Shown in pieces: positions 17,945 to 26,506 of a stretch of DNA of 57,165 nt (position 1 is the first letter of the stretch; each line of letters begins with the position of its first letter). Source of the DNA: Paracoccaceae bacterium (GTDB taxonomy: Bacteria > Pseudomonadota > Alphaproteobacteria > Rhodobacterales > Rhodobacteraceae). Both the position numbers and the translations under genes were made by a program. The notes beneath the pieces are model-generated. The model did no database searches, had not been told where the DNA came from, and was given only the letters and a program-made list of their open reading frames with translations. Where the stretch lies: positions 1 through 57,165 of the forward strand of contig JAQWUC010000059.1 of the NCBI GenBank assembly GCA_029242355.1, written 5' to 3'.

Positions 17945-18670
17945 ATGAAAAATTTAGTTCTAGTAGGTGGAGCTGGTGGAATTGGTCGATCTTTAGCCAA
18001 TAGGGCCTTCGATGAAGGTTGGGAAGTTACAGTTATGGATTTGGAAACATCCATAACAAAACATCCGCCAAAAAAAGGTATTGAGACTAGGAATATTGAT
18101 CTATCAAACCATCTTAGTATTTCAAAAGCGTTTAAAGGGTTCAAATCATTATCTGGCTTGGTCAATCTTGCCGGTTTTATGCATGGGTTGAACTCTCTTG
18201 AGGATATAACAAACGAAGAATTCGACGAAGTAATAAATGTAAATTTGAGAGGCGCCTTTATTGTAGCAAAAGAGGCGATTCCTCTATTAAAGTCCAACGG
18301 AGGTTCCATGGTGAATGTTGTTTCGGGACTAGCTTCTAATGTTCGGCCTAATTATGGAATTTATGGTGTCTCTAAGGCTGGATTAATTAATCTTACAAAA
18401 ACATTGGCATTAGAAGCGGCGCCTAAAGTTAGAGTTAATGCGGTTGGACCTTCTGCTGTGGATACAGCTTTTCTTAGGGGTGGAACTGGACGATCTACTG
18501 AAAATGAACCTATAACACTTGATATAGAAAATTATACTAAGATTACGCCATTAGCTAGAATTGCCATACCTGATGACATAGTCGGCCCAATTATGTTTCT
18601 CCTTGGATCAGATAGTAAATTTATGACCGGCCAAACACTCTGGGTTAATGGTGGGGGGTATATGCCGTGA
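17945..18670 (+). CDS. Short-chain dehydrogenase/reductase (SDR)
   Basis: SDR of 241 residues from the ATG at 17945; a TTG at 17936 is possible, but GAAGG at 17937-17941 fits the ATG. Cofactor motif GGAGGIG is at 8-14, an Asp after the second strand (MDLE, 32) suggests NAD(H), NLAG replaces the common NNAG (74-77), catalytic Ser is about 127, Tyr140 and Lys144. It overlaps the next SDR by 4 nt (GTGA). This gene opens a second catabolic block downstream of Liv importer 1. Confidence 0.85.
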   Translation: MKNLVLVGGAGGIGRSLANRAFDEGWEVTVMDLETSITKHPPKKGIETRNIDLSNHLSISKAFKGFKSLSGLVNLAGFMHGLNSLEDITNEEFDEVINVNLRGAFIVAKEAIPLLKSNGGSMVNVVSGLASNVRPNYGIYGVSKAGLINLTKTLALEAAPKVRVNAVGPSAVDTAFLRGGTGRSTENEPITLDIENYTKITPLARIAIPDDIVGPIMFLLGSDSKFMTGQTLWVNGGGYMP

Positions 18671-19482
18671 GTTCTGAAAATAATTTAAGCGGTCGAACAG
18701 TGCTAATTACTGGTGGGACACGAGGTTTAGGCCGTGAAATGGCTTTATGTTTAGCTAGGGCTGGCGCTACTCTATGTATTACAGGTACAAAAAGAAGTGA
18801 TGATTTTTATAAAACAACGTCTGAATTGGCGTCTATTTCGGGTGATAATAATTTTATTGCGGAAATTGTTAACGTGTGTGATCGAAAAGCGACGACTGAT
18901 TTCGTAGACTTATGCATTGCTAAATTTTTCAAAATTGATGTTCTCATCAATAATGCTGGGAGGGGAATGAGACTAGTATCTGAAGAATTTAATACTATCC
19001 CAACAAAATTTTGGGAGGCGGACCCTTTGGCCTGGTCTACAATAGTCAACACCAATATAAATGGTCCTTTTTATGCCACGCTGGAAGTGGTGCCTCATAT
19101 GATCAGAGAAAAGTTCGGAAAGATAATAAACATTTCTACCTCAGCTCAAACAATGGTTCGAAGTGGTTATTCGCCATATGGGCCGACAAAGGCATTTCTT
19201 GAGGCAGCATCGCGAGTATGGGCTCAAGATTTAGATGGAACGGGAGTTGATGTAAACGTTTTATTACCCGGTGGAGCTGCTGATACAGATCTTCTGCCAC
19301 CTTCAAATAATAAAAAAGGTGCAGATGGAAACCTCCTACCAGCATCAATAATGAATGATGCGATTGTTTGGCTTGTATCTGATGAATCAAATGGCATTTC
19401 TGGAAGAAGATTTATTGGAAGGTATTGGAATAATTTAGATTTTCGTCAAGATGGAAAAGGATTAAATCCCCAAATAATGTGA
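18667..19482 (+). CDS. Short-chain dehydrogenase/reductase (SDR)
   Basis: SDR of 271 residues with TGGTRGLG at 15-22, NNAG at 95-98, serines at 157-159, Tyr171 and Lys175. It has an insertion after NNAG compared with typical classical SDRs (the FNTIPTKFWEADPLAW stretch). Thr-Lys-Arg after the second strand hints at NADP(H). The GTG start overlaps the previous SDR by 4 nt and its own end overlaps or abuts the hydrolase gene, making a three-gene translational unit. Two adjacent SDRs with different apparent cofactor preference again suggest sequential redox steps on one substrate. Confidence 0.83.
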   Translation: MSSENNLSGRTVLITGGTRGLGREMALCLARAGATLCITGTKRSDDFYKTTSELASISGDNNFIAEIVNVCDRKATTDFVDLCIAKFFKIDVLINNAGRGMRLVSEEFNTIPTKFWEADPLAWSTIVNTNINGPFYATLEVVPHMIREKFGKIINISTSAQTMVRSGYSPYGPTKAFLEAASRVWAQDLDGTGVDVNVLLPGGAADTDLLPPSNNKKGADGNLLPASIMNDAIVWLVSDESNGISGRRFIGRYWNNLDFRQDGKGLNPQIM

Positions 19483-19490
19483 AATGCAGA

Positions 19491-20339
19491 ATGAAACAAT
19501 TAGATTTAGCTGACTTATCAATAACAGGTCTTACCGATATTCAAACATTTAGTTTGCCTGTTGAAACTTTGTTTCCAGATTTTACAAAAATTCATTTGGA
19601 GGAGTTACAACGCTGGGATCCTTCAATTGTATCTCATGGATTGGTTCATTTGACTGTCAGGTCATGGTTATTACGTCACTCAGGTAAAATTATTTTAATA
19701 GATGGTTGCGTTGGTGCCAACAAGGAGAGGCCAAATCATCCAGATTGGCATCGGCGATCTGGATTGGAATGGTTGAATGCTCTTAGTGCTGAAGGACTTC
19801 GTCCAGAGGATATAGATATAGTAATGTGTACTCATTTACATGCAGATCATGTTGGTTGGAATACTCGTTTAGAAAATGGAGTATGGGTTCCAACATTCCC
19901 GAATGCGCAATATCTTTGTGGTCGATTAGAGTATGATTTTTGGCTAAGAAATTATCAAGCTTTTGATAAGCATGGAGCTTTTGCTGATAGTGTTTTGCCA
20001 ATTGTCGAAAAAGGTAAAATGCAATTAGTGGATGATGGGTGGGAACTTTCTGATGGCCTCGCCGTTGAACTAGGTTCCGGTCATACCCCGGGGCACCTTT
20101 GCTTAAATGCTAAAGCAGGGGCAATCTTTTGTGGCGACGTTGTGCATTCTCCGTTGCAGTTAAAATTTCCCGAGCTATCCAGTGCATTTTGCTCTAATCC
20201 TAAAGCTGCAAGCAAAACTAGAAAAAAGTTACTTCGAAGGATTTCTGAGACACACGATTTTTTAATTCCAGCTCATTTTCCAGACCCTGGTTGGGTAAAA
20301 ATAAAAAAAGTTAAAGTCGGATATGAGACAGACCGATAA
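19491..20339 (+). CDS. Metallo-beta-lactamase-fold hydrolase
   Basis: MBL-fold protein of 282 residues from the ATG at 19491. A GTG at 19479 overlapping the previous stop by 4 nt is an alternative start adding four residues. The zinc site is clear: H115-L-H117-A-D119-H120, then His in GSGHTPGH, Asp in FCGDVVH and His in IPAHFPD. The layout resembles lactonase or quorum-quenching/organophosphate-hydrolase-like members. After two SDRs, a lactone made by oxidation of a cyclic hemiacetal would be a sensible substrate; this is inference. Confidence 0.88.
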   Translation: MKQLDLADLSITGLTDIQTFSLPVETLFPDFTKIHLEELQRWDPSIVSHGLVHLTVRSWLLRHSGKIILIDGCVGANKERPNHPDWHRRSGLEWLNALSAEGLRPEDIDIVMCTHLHADHVGWNTRLENGVWVPTFPNAQYLCGRLEYDFWLRNYQAFDKHGAFADSVLPIVEKGKMQLVDDGWELSDGLAVELGSGHTPGHLCLNAKAGAIFCGDVVHSPLQLKFPELSSAFCSNPKAASKTRKKLLRRISETHDFLIPAHFPDPGWVKIKKVKVGYETDR

Positions 20340-20417
20340 TTGTTTTGGCATTTTTTATTTAATTCTCCTCGAACGCGTTGATGCAAATACCGATTAACAT
20401 ATCATTAAGTTCAGAGC

Positions 20418-21062
20418 TCAGAGGTTAAGGCTACCCTTGATTAGATTTATTGCCTCCTCTGTATCCATTAAATCTGCGTATTTGGCACTCATATCAAACA
20501 AATTAGCTTCGTGTGGCTCGATTGCTCTATCTCCAACAGCATCTGAAACCACAATTGTAATAAAATCACTTGAGATACTGTCAATACACGTTGCCCTCAC
20601 GCACCCAGATGTCGTGACTCCTGTTATTAACAGAGTATCAACGCCTTTTTCTTTTAAAATAGATTCCAACTTTGTTTTGAAGAATGCACTTGGATATTGC
20701 TTTGTTACGCTAATATCGGTCTCAAGGATTTTTAAATCTGAATGGGTTTTTTGTGAATGTTTTCCTTCATCAAAATTACTCAATGCGGGTACTTTTTTGT
20801 AAAATGCACCTCCGTCTTCACCACCCTTTTTATATTTAACTTCAGTAAAAACTATGGGTATTTCGGTATAATTACGACAAAACGAAAGAAGCTTCTTAGA
20901 ACTCTCTAGCGCCTTCTGGCAGCCGTCTCCACCATATAATGGGCTACTCTCATCAAAATATGCATTTGCAAAATCGATAAAAATTACAGCTAGTTTATTC
21001 CCATATTTTTGAGGACTATGGTACATAGCTCTAGAATAATTTTTTTCTAAATCGTCAGTCAT
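20418..21062 (-). CDS. Isochorismatase-fold cysteine hydrolase (N-carbamoylsarcosine amidase-like)
   Basis: Protein of 214 residues with the cysteine-hydrolase triad: Asp30 (VIFIDFANAY), Lys121 (VTKQYPSAFF) and Cys154 (TTSGCVRAT). The pattern TTSGCVRAT is typical of the N-carbamoylsarcosine amidase/nicotinamidase side rather than true isochorismatases. It would hydrolyse an amide or N-carbamoyl group. AAGGA lies about 8 nt upstream of the ATG at 21062. It is downstream of and co-directional with the CoA-transferase gene (33 bp gap), so the acid it releases could be the CoA acceptor. Confidence 0.85.
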   Translation of the reverse strand: MTDDLEKNYSRAMYHSPQKYGNKLAVIFIDFANAYFDESSPLYGGDGCQKALESSKKLLSFCRNYTEIPIVFTEVKYKKGGEDGGAFYKKVPALSNFDEGKHSQKTHSDLKILETDISVTKQYPSAFFKTKLESILKEKGVDTLLITGVTTSGCVRATCIDSISSDFITIVVSDAVGDRAIEPHEANLFDMSAKYADLMDTEEAINLIKGSLNL

Positions 21063-21095
21063 ATTGTTTTCCTTTTCGATACCACCATTTTTACA

Positions 21096-22301
21096 CTAAA
21101 TTATCCCTTCCTTCTTCAAAGATTCCAAGTCTTTTTCATTTTTTTTAAGAAGTTGCCTCAAAACATAGTCATTGTGCTCACCTAGCCTTGGGCCAACATG
21201 GTGAATTTGACCTGGATTATAGGATAGTCGGGGGGCCACATTTTGCATTTTTATTATTCCAAAATCAGGATGTTCAATGTCGATAATTGTATTTCTTGCT
21301 TTAAAATGTGGATCCTTGATCATATCTTTTGCTTTATATATCAGACCTGCAGGGATACCATTATCATTACAAAGTTGTTCGATTTCATCCAAATTTTTTG
21401 TTTTAGTCCAGTCGTTAATTAAATCATCTAGTTCGCTTTGATTTTCCCCTCGGGATGAATGAGAGTTATAGCGGTCATCAGACGCTAATTCAGGTCTACC
21501 CATAATGTCGCATAACCGAGAAAAAACTCGGTCTTGGTTCGCTGCAATTAAAATCATTTGATCATCTTTTGTTTGAAAAATATTTGAAGGTGCTACATTT
21601 GGAATGATTGTGCCAGTTCTTTCACGAGTATACCCGGCGACATCATGTTCCGTGATCAAACTTTCCATCATATTTAACACCGACTCATAAATTGCACTGT
21701 CAACAACTTGACCTTTCCCAGTTCTTTCTCTTGCGTGGATTGCCATCAGTGCGCCCATACAAGCATGCATTGCAGCGAGTTGGTCGCCAATAGAAATACC
21801 CATTCTACTTGGTGGTGTTCTCGGGTCACCGGAAACGTATCTTAGACCACCCATGGCTTCTCCAATTGCACCAAATCCTGCTCGTTTAGAATAGGGACCT
21901 GTCTGTCCAAATCCAGACACTCTAACCATTACTAAGCGTGGATTAATTTTACTTAAAACATCATAACCCATATTCCATCGTTCTAACGTGCCTGGTCTGA
22001 AATTTTCAATTAAGATATCTGTGCTTTTAACCAGCTCTTTTATAATATTTTGACCTTCCTCAACCCGTAGATTAACAGTTATCGATTTTTTGTTTCGTGC
22101 AACTACAGGCCACCAAAGCGATTTCCCGTGAGGCTTTTCTCTTCCCCATTGGCGCATTGGATCTCCAACTTCTGGTGGTTCAACTTTTATTACTTCCGCT
22201 CCGAAATCACCTAATAACTGACCACAAAAAGGTCCTGCAAGGAGTTGGCCCATTTCAATTACGCGTATGTCTGATAATGCTCCTTTTTCTTTGCTACTCA
22301 T
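21096..22301 (-). CDS. CaiB/BaiF (family III) CoA transferase
   Basis: Protein of 401 residues with family III CoA-transferase landmarks. These are the N-terminal LLAGPFCGQLLGDFGAEVIK, the ILIENFRPGTLERW stretch near 96-109, and the nucleophile Asp173 (SIGDQLAAMHA), which forms the acyl anhydride and glutamyl-type intermediates. It moves CoA between carboxylic acids. Paired with the amidase downstream and the divergent HMG-CoA-lyase-family gene upstream, it suggests acid activation followed by C-C cleavage. Donor and acceptor are unknown. Confidence 0.92.
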   Translation of the reverse strand: MSSKEKGALSDIRVIEMGQLLAGPFCGQLLGDFGAEVIKVEPPEVGDPMRQWGREKPHGKSLWWPVVARNKKSITVNLRVEEGQNIIKELVKSTDILIENFRPGTLERWNMGYDVLSKINPRLVMVRVSGFGQTGPYSKRAGFGAIGEAMGGLRYVSGDPRTPPSRMGISIGDQLAAMHACMGALMAIHARERTGKGQVVDSAIYESVLNMMESLITEHDVAGYTRERTGTIIPNVAPSNIFQTKDDQMILIAANQDRVFSRLCDIMGRPELASDDRYNSHSSRGENQSELDDLINDWTKTKNLDEIEQLCNDNGIPAGLIYKAKDMIKDPHFKARNTIIDIEHPDFGIIKMQNVAPRLSYNPGQIHHVGPRLGEHNDYVLRQLLKKNEKDLESLKKEGII

Positions 22302-22416
22302 AGTGTTACTACTTTCTTTTTGACTTTTAGTTTTTTTTGAGACTAATAGACCATGAACAATTCTACCAAGTCAATTGTTTCCAATTAAAAAAATTAACAT
22401 CGAGGCATTATTAAAA

Positions 22417-23319
22417 ATGGAAAACTATGTTGAGATAATTGAAGTTTCACCTCGAGATGGAATCCAAAATGAAAAGAAAATTTTAACAACTGAGCAAAAA
22501 GTTCAATTGATAACGCATGCTTTAGATTCGGGATTTGAACGTATCGAAGTGACCAGTTTTGTTAATCCCAAAAAAGTGCCTCAGATGTTTGATACGGATC
22601 AGTTAATAAAAAATTTACCTTTAAAGGAAAATAAAAATGTTAAGTATATTGGACTAGCTTTAAATGAAACAGGGTTTAAACGCGCGGTTGATAGCGGTTT
22701 AGATATTGTCAACTATGTAGTGGTGGCAAGTGACAGCTTTAGTCTTAGAAACCAAGGCGCGACAACATTAGAAAACTTAACAACTTTAGAAAAAATATAT
22801 CTTGAATCAGAGCAGAAAATACAAGTCGCTACCACCATTGCTGCAAGTTTTGGTTGTCCGTTTGATGGTGAGATCTCCACTAATCAGCTATTATCAATCA
22901 TTGATAATATAGCAAAAATCGGTTTAACAGAGATTTGTTTAGCAGACACTATTGGCGTCGCTACTCCTAAAGATATTAAGACTAAATTAAAAGCTATAAA
23001 TGGTTCGTTCCCTCACTTGAAGGTTAGGCTTCACCTTCATAATACCCGTAACACTGGAATTGCAAATGCTTGGGCTGGTCTAGAGGAGGGGGTGGTCGGT
23101 TTAGAGTCAAGTTTTGGAGGTTCCGGAGGCTGTCCGTTTGCGCCAAAAGCAACCGGAAATATTCCGACTGAAGATTTACTTTACATGTTAGATCGCTCTG
23201 GGATCCAGACTGGAATTTCTTTGGATAAATCCATTGAAGCTGCTAATTGGCTTGAAATGCAATTGGGAAGAACATTACCAGGGTTTCTTAAGACTACTGA
23301 TCCGTTCCCTCCATTATAA
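22417..23319 (+). CDS. mvaB: Hydroxymethylglutaryl-CoA lyase family enzyme
   Basis: TIM-barrel lyase of 300 residues. The N-terminal EVSPRDGIQNE provides Arg13, Asp14 and Glu19. Metal-binding histidines lie in RLHLHNTRNTG (His206, His208), and the catalytic Cys239 is in GGSGGCPFAPKATGN. It cleaves 3-hydroxy-3-methylglutaryl-CoA-type substrates to acetyl-CoA plus a keto acid, as in leucine breakdown. The HxH loop has Asn where HMG-CoA lyases usually have Asp (HDTRG), so the substrate may be a homologue. I chose ATG 22417, since an upstream in-frame TTG (22375) would add a poor leader. It is divergent from the CoA transferase. Confidence 0.85.
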   Translation: MENYVEIIEVSPRDGIQNEKKILTTEQKVQLITHALDSGFERIEVTSFVNPKKVPQMFDTDQLIKNLPLKENKNVKYIGLALNETGFKRAVDSGLDIVNYVVVASDSFSLRNQGATTLENLTTLEKIYLESEQKIQVATTIAASFGCPFDGEISTNQLLSIIDNIAKIGLTEICLADTIGVATPKDIKTKLKAINGSFPHLKVRLHLHNTRNTGIANAWAGLEEGVVGLESSFGGSGGCPFAPKATGNIPTEDLLYMLDRSGIQTGISLDKSIEAANWLEMQLGRTLPGFLKTTDPFPPL

Positions 23320-23343
23320 ATAGTTGCAAAAAAAGATTGTCTT

Positions 23344-23431
23344 AGCCTACTGGATTAAGACGTTCAGTTTTTCAACGGATTTTTACAAAAAACCAATTTG
23401 TACTTGGTTAATAGACGTCTTAGGATAGGCT
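23344..23431. terminator. Branched inverted repeat between convergent genes
   Basis: The outer arms pair AGCCTA (23344-23349) with TAGGCT (23426-23431), and TAAGACGT (23356-23363) with ACGTCTTA (23415-23422), with a small internal loop between them. A second stem inside the loop pairs AACCAA (23391-23396) with TTGGTT (23404-23409). The element fills the 121 bp gap between the convergent lyase and AKR-RidA genes and reads the same way from both strands. A bidirectional transcription stop is the simplest reading; a small structured RNA is possible. Confidence 0.5.
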
Positions 23432-23440
23432 TTCGTCTGT

Positions 23441-24922
23441 CTAGTTTCGTATTACCGCTTCAGCCTCTATTTCAACTCTGTAATTCCCAATGAGTTTTTG
23501 AACTACTATTAAAGTGTTAGTAGGTTTTATCTCTTTAAATACTAGACCGTGGGCATCTGCAACAGCTGCTACGTCTTTTTCGTCAATAATATAGATACGC
23601 GTACGTACAATATCTTCAACTTTTGCCCCTAGTTGTGATAGAGCCTCAAGGATTTTGTCAAGGATGAAAGTAGTTTGAGCTCCAGCGTCATCAGGGGCAA
23701 CTATTCTATCTAGCCCAGCGGTTGCTGTTGTGCCTGCCACGTAGATACGGTTTCCTACACGGTTAGCTCTACAATAACCTGCGACATCTTCCCATTCAGA
23801 ACCAGATAAAATTCGTGCATCTTTGGAATGATAAAGGATAGGTTCTATTTTGTTTGAAAATGGTATCGTACTAAGATGATCACTTAGGTCTCCTGATGCG
23901 GTCAAGAACGGCGATTTTCGATATTCATCACCACAATCACCAGGGATAGAATTTGTTTTTGCAAATGCTTCATTGAATAGAGCGTAATCGTCATCATCTA
24001 ATGAGAAAGAAAAAAGATGCATATTGTCAGCACTATGTGAGTTTTCCCCTAACCTTGCTCCAATAATTACGCCAGCAACACCTTTTTGCTCTAAGACCCA
24101 TCGCGTTGCCACGTTGGCAATGGACACTCTGTACTTTTTTGCAATTTTATTGGCCATGGCAAGGATATTTTGAAAGGCCTTCCATCCCCCAGCAATATCG
24201 ATAAAGCGTTTATATTTCATTTTAGACCAGTCAGAAATTTCTTTTGGTTCGGGTTTCCCAAGCCATTTCTCTGTTAAGAATCCACCGCACAATGTACCGT
24301 ACGCGAGTAGTTTAACGGATGAGGTTGAACATAGTTTCGCCAATGAACCAGATGCTCTTCGGTCAAGAAGTGAAAATGAAACTTGGTTTGTTATAATTGG
24401 TATTCCATCAGACAATGCTAAACGAAGATGGGCAGTATCAAAATTTGTTACCCCAATTTCTTTAATTAATCCTTCGCGTTGCAGCGCAGAAACATGATGC
24501 AAAGCATCGAGCCAAGCGGGATGTTGGAAGCTCCACCAATGGAATTGTAGCAAATCAATGGATGTGCTTTGTATGCGCGTCAATCTTTCACTTATGCCCT
24601 TGCGAACTATATCATCAGTCATCTTGCCTGGTTTTGGGCACCATTTTGTTAGGATTGTAGGCCTAGGAGTTGAAGACGAGAATCGTTTTAGTAGAGTGCC
24701 TGCGACAATTTCTGCGGTGCCGTAATGATCTGCCATGTCAAAAGTATCAAAACCAGCATCAAAATATGCTTGAAGTTTGTCAGCACCAACATTTCTATCA
24801 ATTGGACCAGATTTTCTTTCAATGTCAGCAATTTGCCATAGACCAGTTAAAATACGACTTATACTTAATTTTGATGAGAGTTCAAAACGCGGTGGGTGCA
24901 ATTTACTGATTTTGTGTTCCAT
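23441..24922 (-). CDS. Aldo/keto reductase fused to a RidA/YjgF-like domain
   Basis: Two-domain protein of 493 residues. Residues 1 to about 335 are an aldo/keto reductase with the intact tetrad Asp62, Tyr67, Lys93 and His128 (LLQFHWWS). Residues about 362-493 are a RidA (YjgF) domain, recognisable from VGNRIYVAGTTA, the RTRIYI strand and the VEIEAEAV end. In RidA deaminases an Arg follows the Pro of PARSCV; here the aligned stretch is PTNTLI, so the imine-hydrolysing Arg is absent, as in non-deaminating Rid subgroups. The fusion suggests channelling of an unstable carbonyl or enamine between reduction and a Rid-type step. It is divergent from the TIGR04076-AKR-Liv2 operon. Confidence 0.85.
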   Translation of the reverse strand: MEHKISKLHPPRFELSSKLSISRILTGLWQIADIERKSGPIDRNVGADKLQAYFDAGFDTFDMADHYGTAEIVAGTLLKRFSSSTPRPTILTKWCPKPGKMTDDIVRKGISERLTRIQSTSIDLLQFHWWSFQHPAWLDALHHVSALQREGLIKEIGVTNFDTAHLRLALSDGIPIITNQVSFSLLDRRASGSLAKLCSTSSVKLLAYGTLCGGFLTEKWLGKPEPKEISDWSKMKYKRFIDIAGGWKAFQNILAMANKIAKKYRVSIANVATRWVLEQKGVAGVIIGARLGENSHSADNMHLFSFSLDDDDYALFNEAFAKTNSIPGDCGDEYRKSPFLTASGDLSDHLSTIPFSNKIEPILYHSKDARILSGSEWEDVAGYCRANRVGNRIYVAGTTATAGLDRIVAPDDAGAQTTFILDKILEALSQLGAKVEDIVRTRIYIIDEKDVAAVADAHGLVFKEIKPTNTLIVVQKLIGNYRVEIEAEAVIRN

Positions 24923-25052
24923 AATTAACCCTTTATTGCTTACGTTTTGATTTCTACAGGACTCTTTTCAAAAGTTGACATGGTAAGTTACGGTATCTAC
25001 TCTTACTCATTGAGCATGAGATGGCAATTGCAAACTGGAGGTTAGTTGTTTT

Positions 25053-25424
25053 ATGACCAATGAGAAAGGTTTCTGGCTTTATGATTTAAAAGTCGAAGTA
25101 AGCTTAGAAAATCGTAATCCTATTTGTAGGCATATCGAAGGAGAATACTTTAGTGTTGAGGGCGAAAATTTAATCTTTTCATCTGATCAAAAGGTTTCTA
25201 TGTATGCTTTAGCAGCAATTTTGCCTCTTTTACCCGCCAAACAGCGGGTAACTAATGATCACGATTGGATGTTTACCGATGCCGAAGTTGCCTGCCCCGA
25301 CCCTCATTGTGGTGGACGGTTTAGAATTTCTAGAAAGGCCAAGCGTTGGTTTTCTCATTATGAGACAACCGGCCTACCAGAAGATCGTGGTACACCGTAT
25401 TGGAGCAAAGAACTAAAGGGATGA
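25053..25424 (+). CDS. TIGR04076-like small protein
   Basis: Small soluble protein of 123 residues, apparently of the TIGR04076 type. It starts with a YDLKVEV beta strand and a Cys in the NPIC position, has a central helix SMYALAAILPLL, and ends with a VACPDPHCGGRFRI strand carrying two cysteines. The biochemical function of this family is unknown to me; a conserved Cys pair could bind metal or be redox-active. Its stop overlaps the next aldo/keto reductase start by 4 nt (ATGA), which makes a working partnership with that reductase likely. The ribosome-binding site is GGAGG at about 25039, rather far from the ATG. Confidence 0.65.
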   Translation: MTNEKGFWLYDLKVEVSLENRNPICRHIEGEYFSVEGENLIFSSDQKVSMYALAAILPLLPAKQRVTNDHDWMFTDAEVACPDPHCGGRFRISRKAKRWFSHYETTGLPEDRGTPYWSKELKG

Positions 25425-26506
25425 GTTTATTAAAAACAATTGAATTGCGGCCTGATTACGCGATTTCAAGCTTGATCAGGGGTGGTTGGCAGTTGGCTGG
25501 TGGACATGGTGATGTAGATCGCTCAAGAGTTATTAAGGATATGGAGGTTTTTCTTGAGGCTGGTATAACAACTATTGATTGTGCCGACATTTATACAGGT
25601 GTTGAGGAAACGATTGGCGAGTTTATAAATGATCTGCGAAAACGGCGAGGAAAATCTTTCGCTAAGAAAGTGATTGTCCATACGAAATTAGTTCCAGACC
25701 TTGATCAATTATCTCGATTAAGTTGTCAAGATGTTGAAAGAATCATAGATAGATCGTTAAAGCGGTTACAGATAGATAGACTTCATTTAGTGCAGTTTTT
25801 TTGGTGGGATATGTCCTTGGGCCGAGTTGTTGAAGTCTTTGAAATTTTAAAAAAATGTCAAGAAAAAGGAAAGATTGCATGCCTTGGGGTTACTAACTGG
25901 GATTTCAAGCAAATAAGCCAGTTTGTTGATGTAGGATTTGATTTGGTTTCTGCTCAAGTGCAGTTTTCTGTTCTTGATCGTCGTCCCTTAAATGGATTAT
26001 CGGATTGGATGAAATCGCAAAACATGCATTTTTTTTGTTATGGTGTTTTAGCTGGTGGGTTTTTAACTGCAAAATGGCTAGGTCAACCGGATCCAGGATT
26101 TTCATTTTCTAATCGAAGTCTTGTAAAATATCGATTAATAATTGAGGAGTTTGGGTCCTGGAATCTTTTTCAGGAGTTGCTTCAAGCTCTTAAAATTATA
26201 AGCGAAAAATATAATGTTGCTTTGAGCTCTGTTGCGCTTCGCTGGACATTTGATCAGCCGCAGGTAGCTGCCGCCATTGTTGGTGCTAGATATTCTACTA
26301 ATTTGAAACAGACCCTTGAGTTTTTTGACTTTAGTCTTGATGCTGAAGATCATGCGCGTATAGCTTCGGTTCAAGCAAAGTCGTCTGGACCTAATGGTTC
26401 AGTTTATGGATTAGAGAGTAACCGTGCATCGAAGCACGGCAGTATCATGAAATATAATTTAAATACGCTCCCCCAAGATAAAGTTTTACGAGGTTCTAAT
26501 GGTTAA
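25421..26506 (+). CDS. Aldo/keto reductase with catalytic His replaced by Phe
   Basis: Aldo/keto reductase-fold protein of 361 residues, clearly related to the AKR domain encoded divergently. Asp53 (DCADIY), Tyr58 and Lys89 (VHTKL) are present, but the catalytic histidine is Phe127: the strand reads LVQFFWWD where its neighbour has LLQFHWWS. It may have lowered or altered activity, or act mainly as a binding or regulatory subunit. I chose ATG 25421, which overlaps the previous stop by 4 nt, over a TTG at 25400. It overlaps livG of importer 2 by 8 nt, tying the reductase to the transporter. Confidence 0.87.
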   Translation: MSLLKTIELRPDYAISSLIRGGWQLAGGHGDVDRSRVIKDMEVFLEAGITTIDCADIYTGVEETIGEFINDLRKRRGKSFAKKVIVHTKLVPDLDQLSRLSCQDVERIIDRSLKRLQIDRLHLVQFFWWDMSLGRVVEVFEILKKCQEKGKIACLGVTNWDFKQISQFVDVGFDLVSAQVQFSVLDRRPLNGLSDWMKSQNMHFFCYGVLAGGFLTAKWLGQPDPGFSFSNRSLVKYRLIIEEFGSWNLFQELLQALKIISEKYNVALSSVALRWTFDQPQVAAAIVGARYSTNLKQTLEFFDFSLDAEDHARIASVQAKSSGPNGSVYGLESNRASKHGSIMKYNLNTLPQDKVLRGSNG

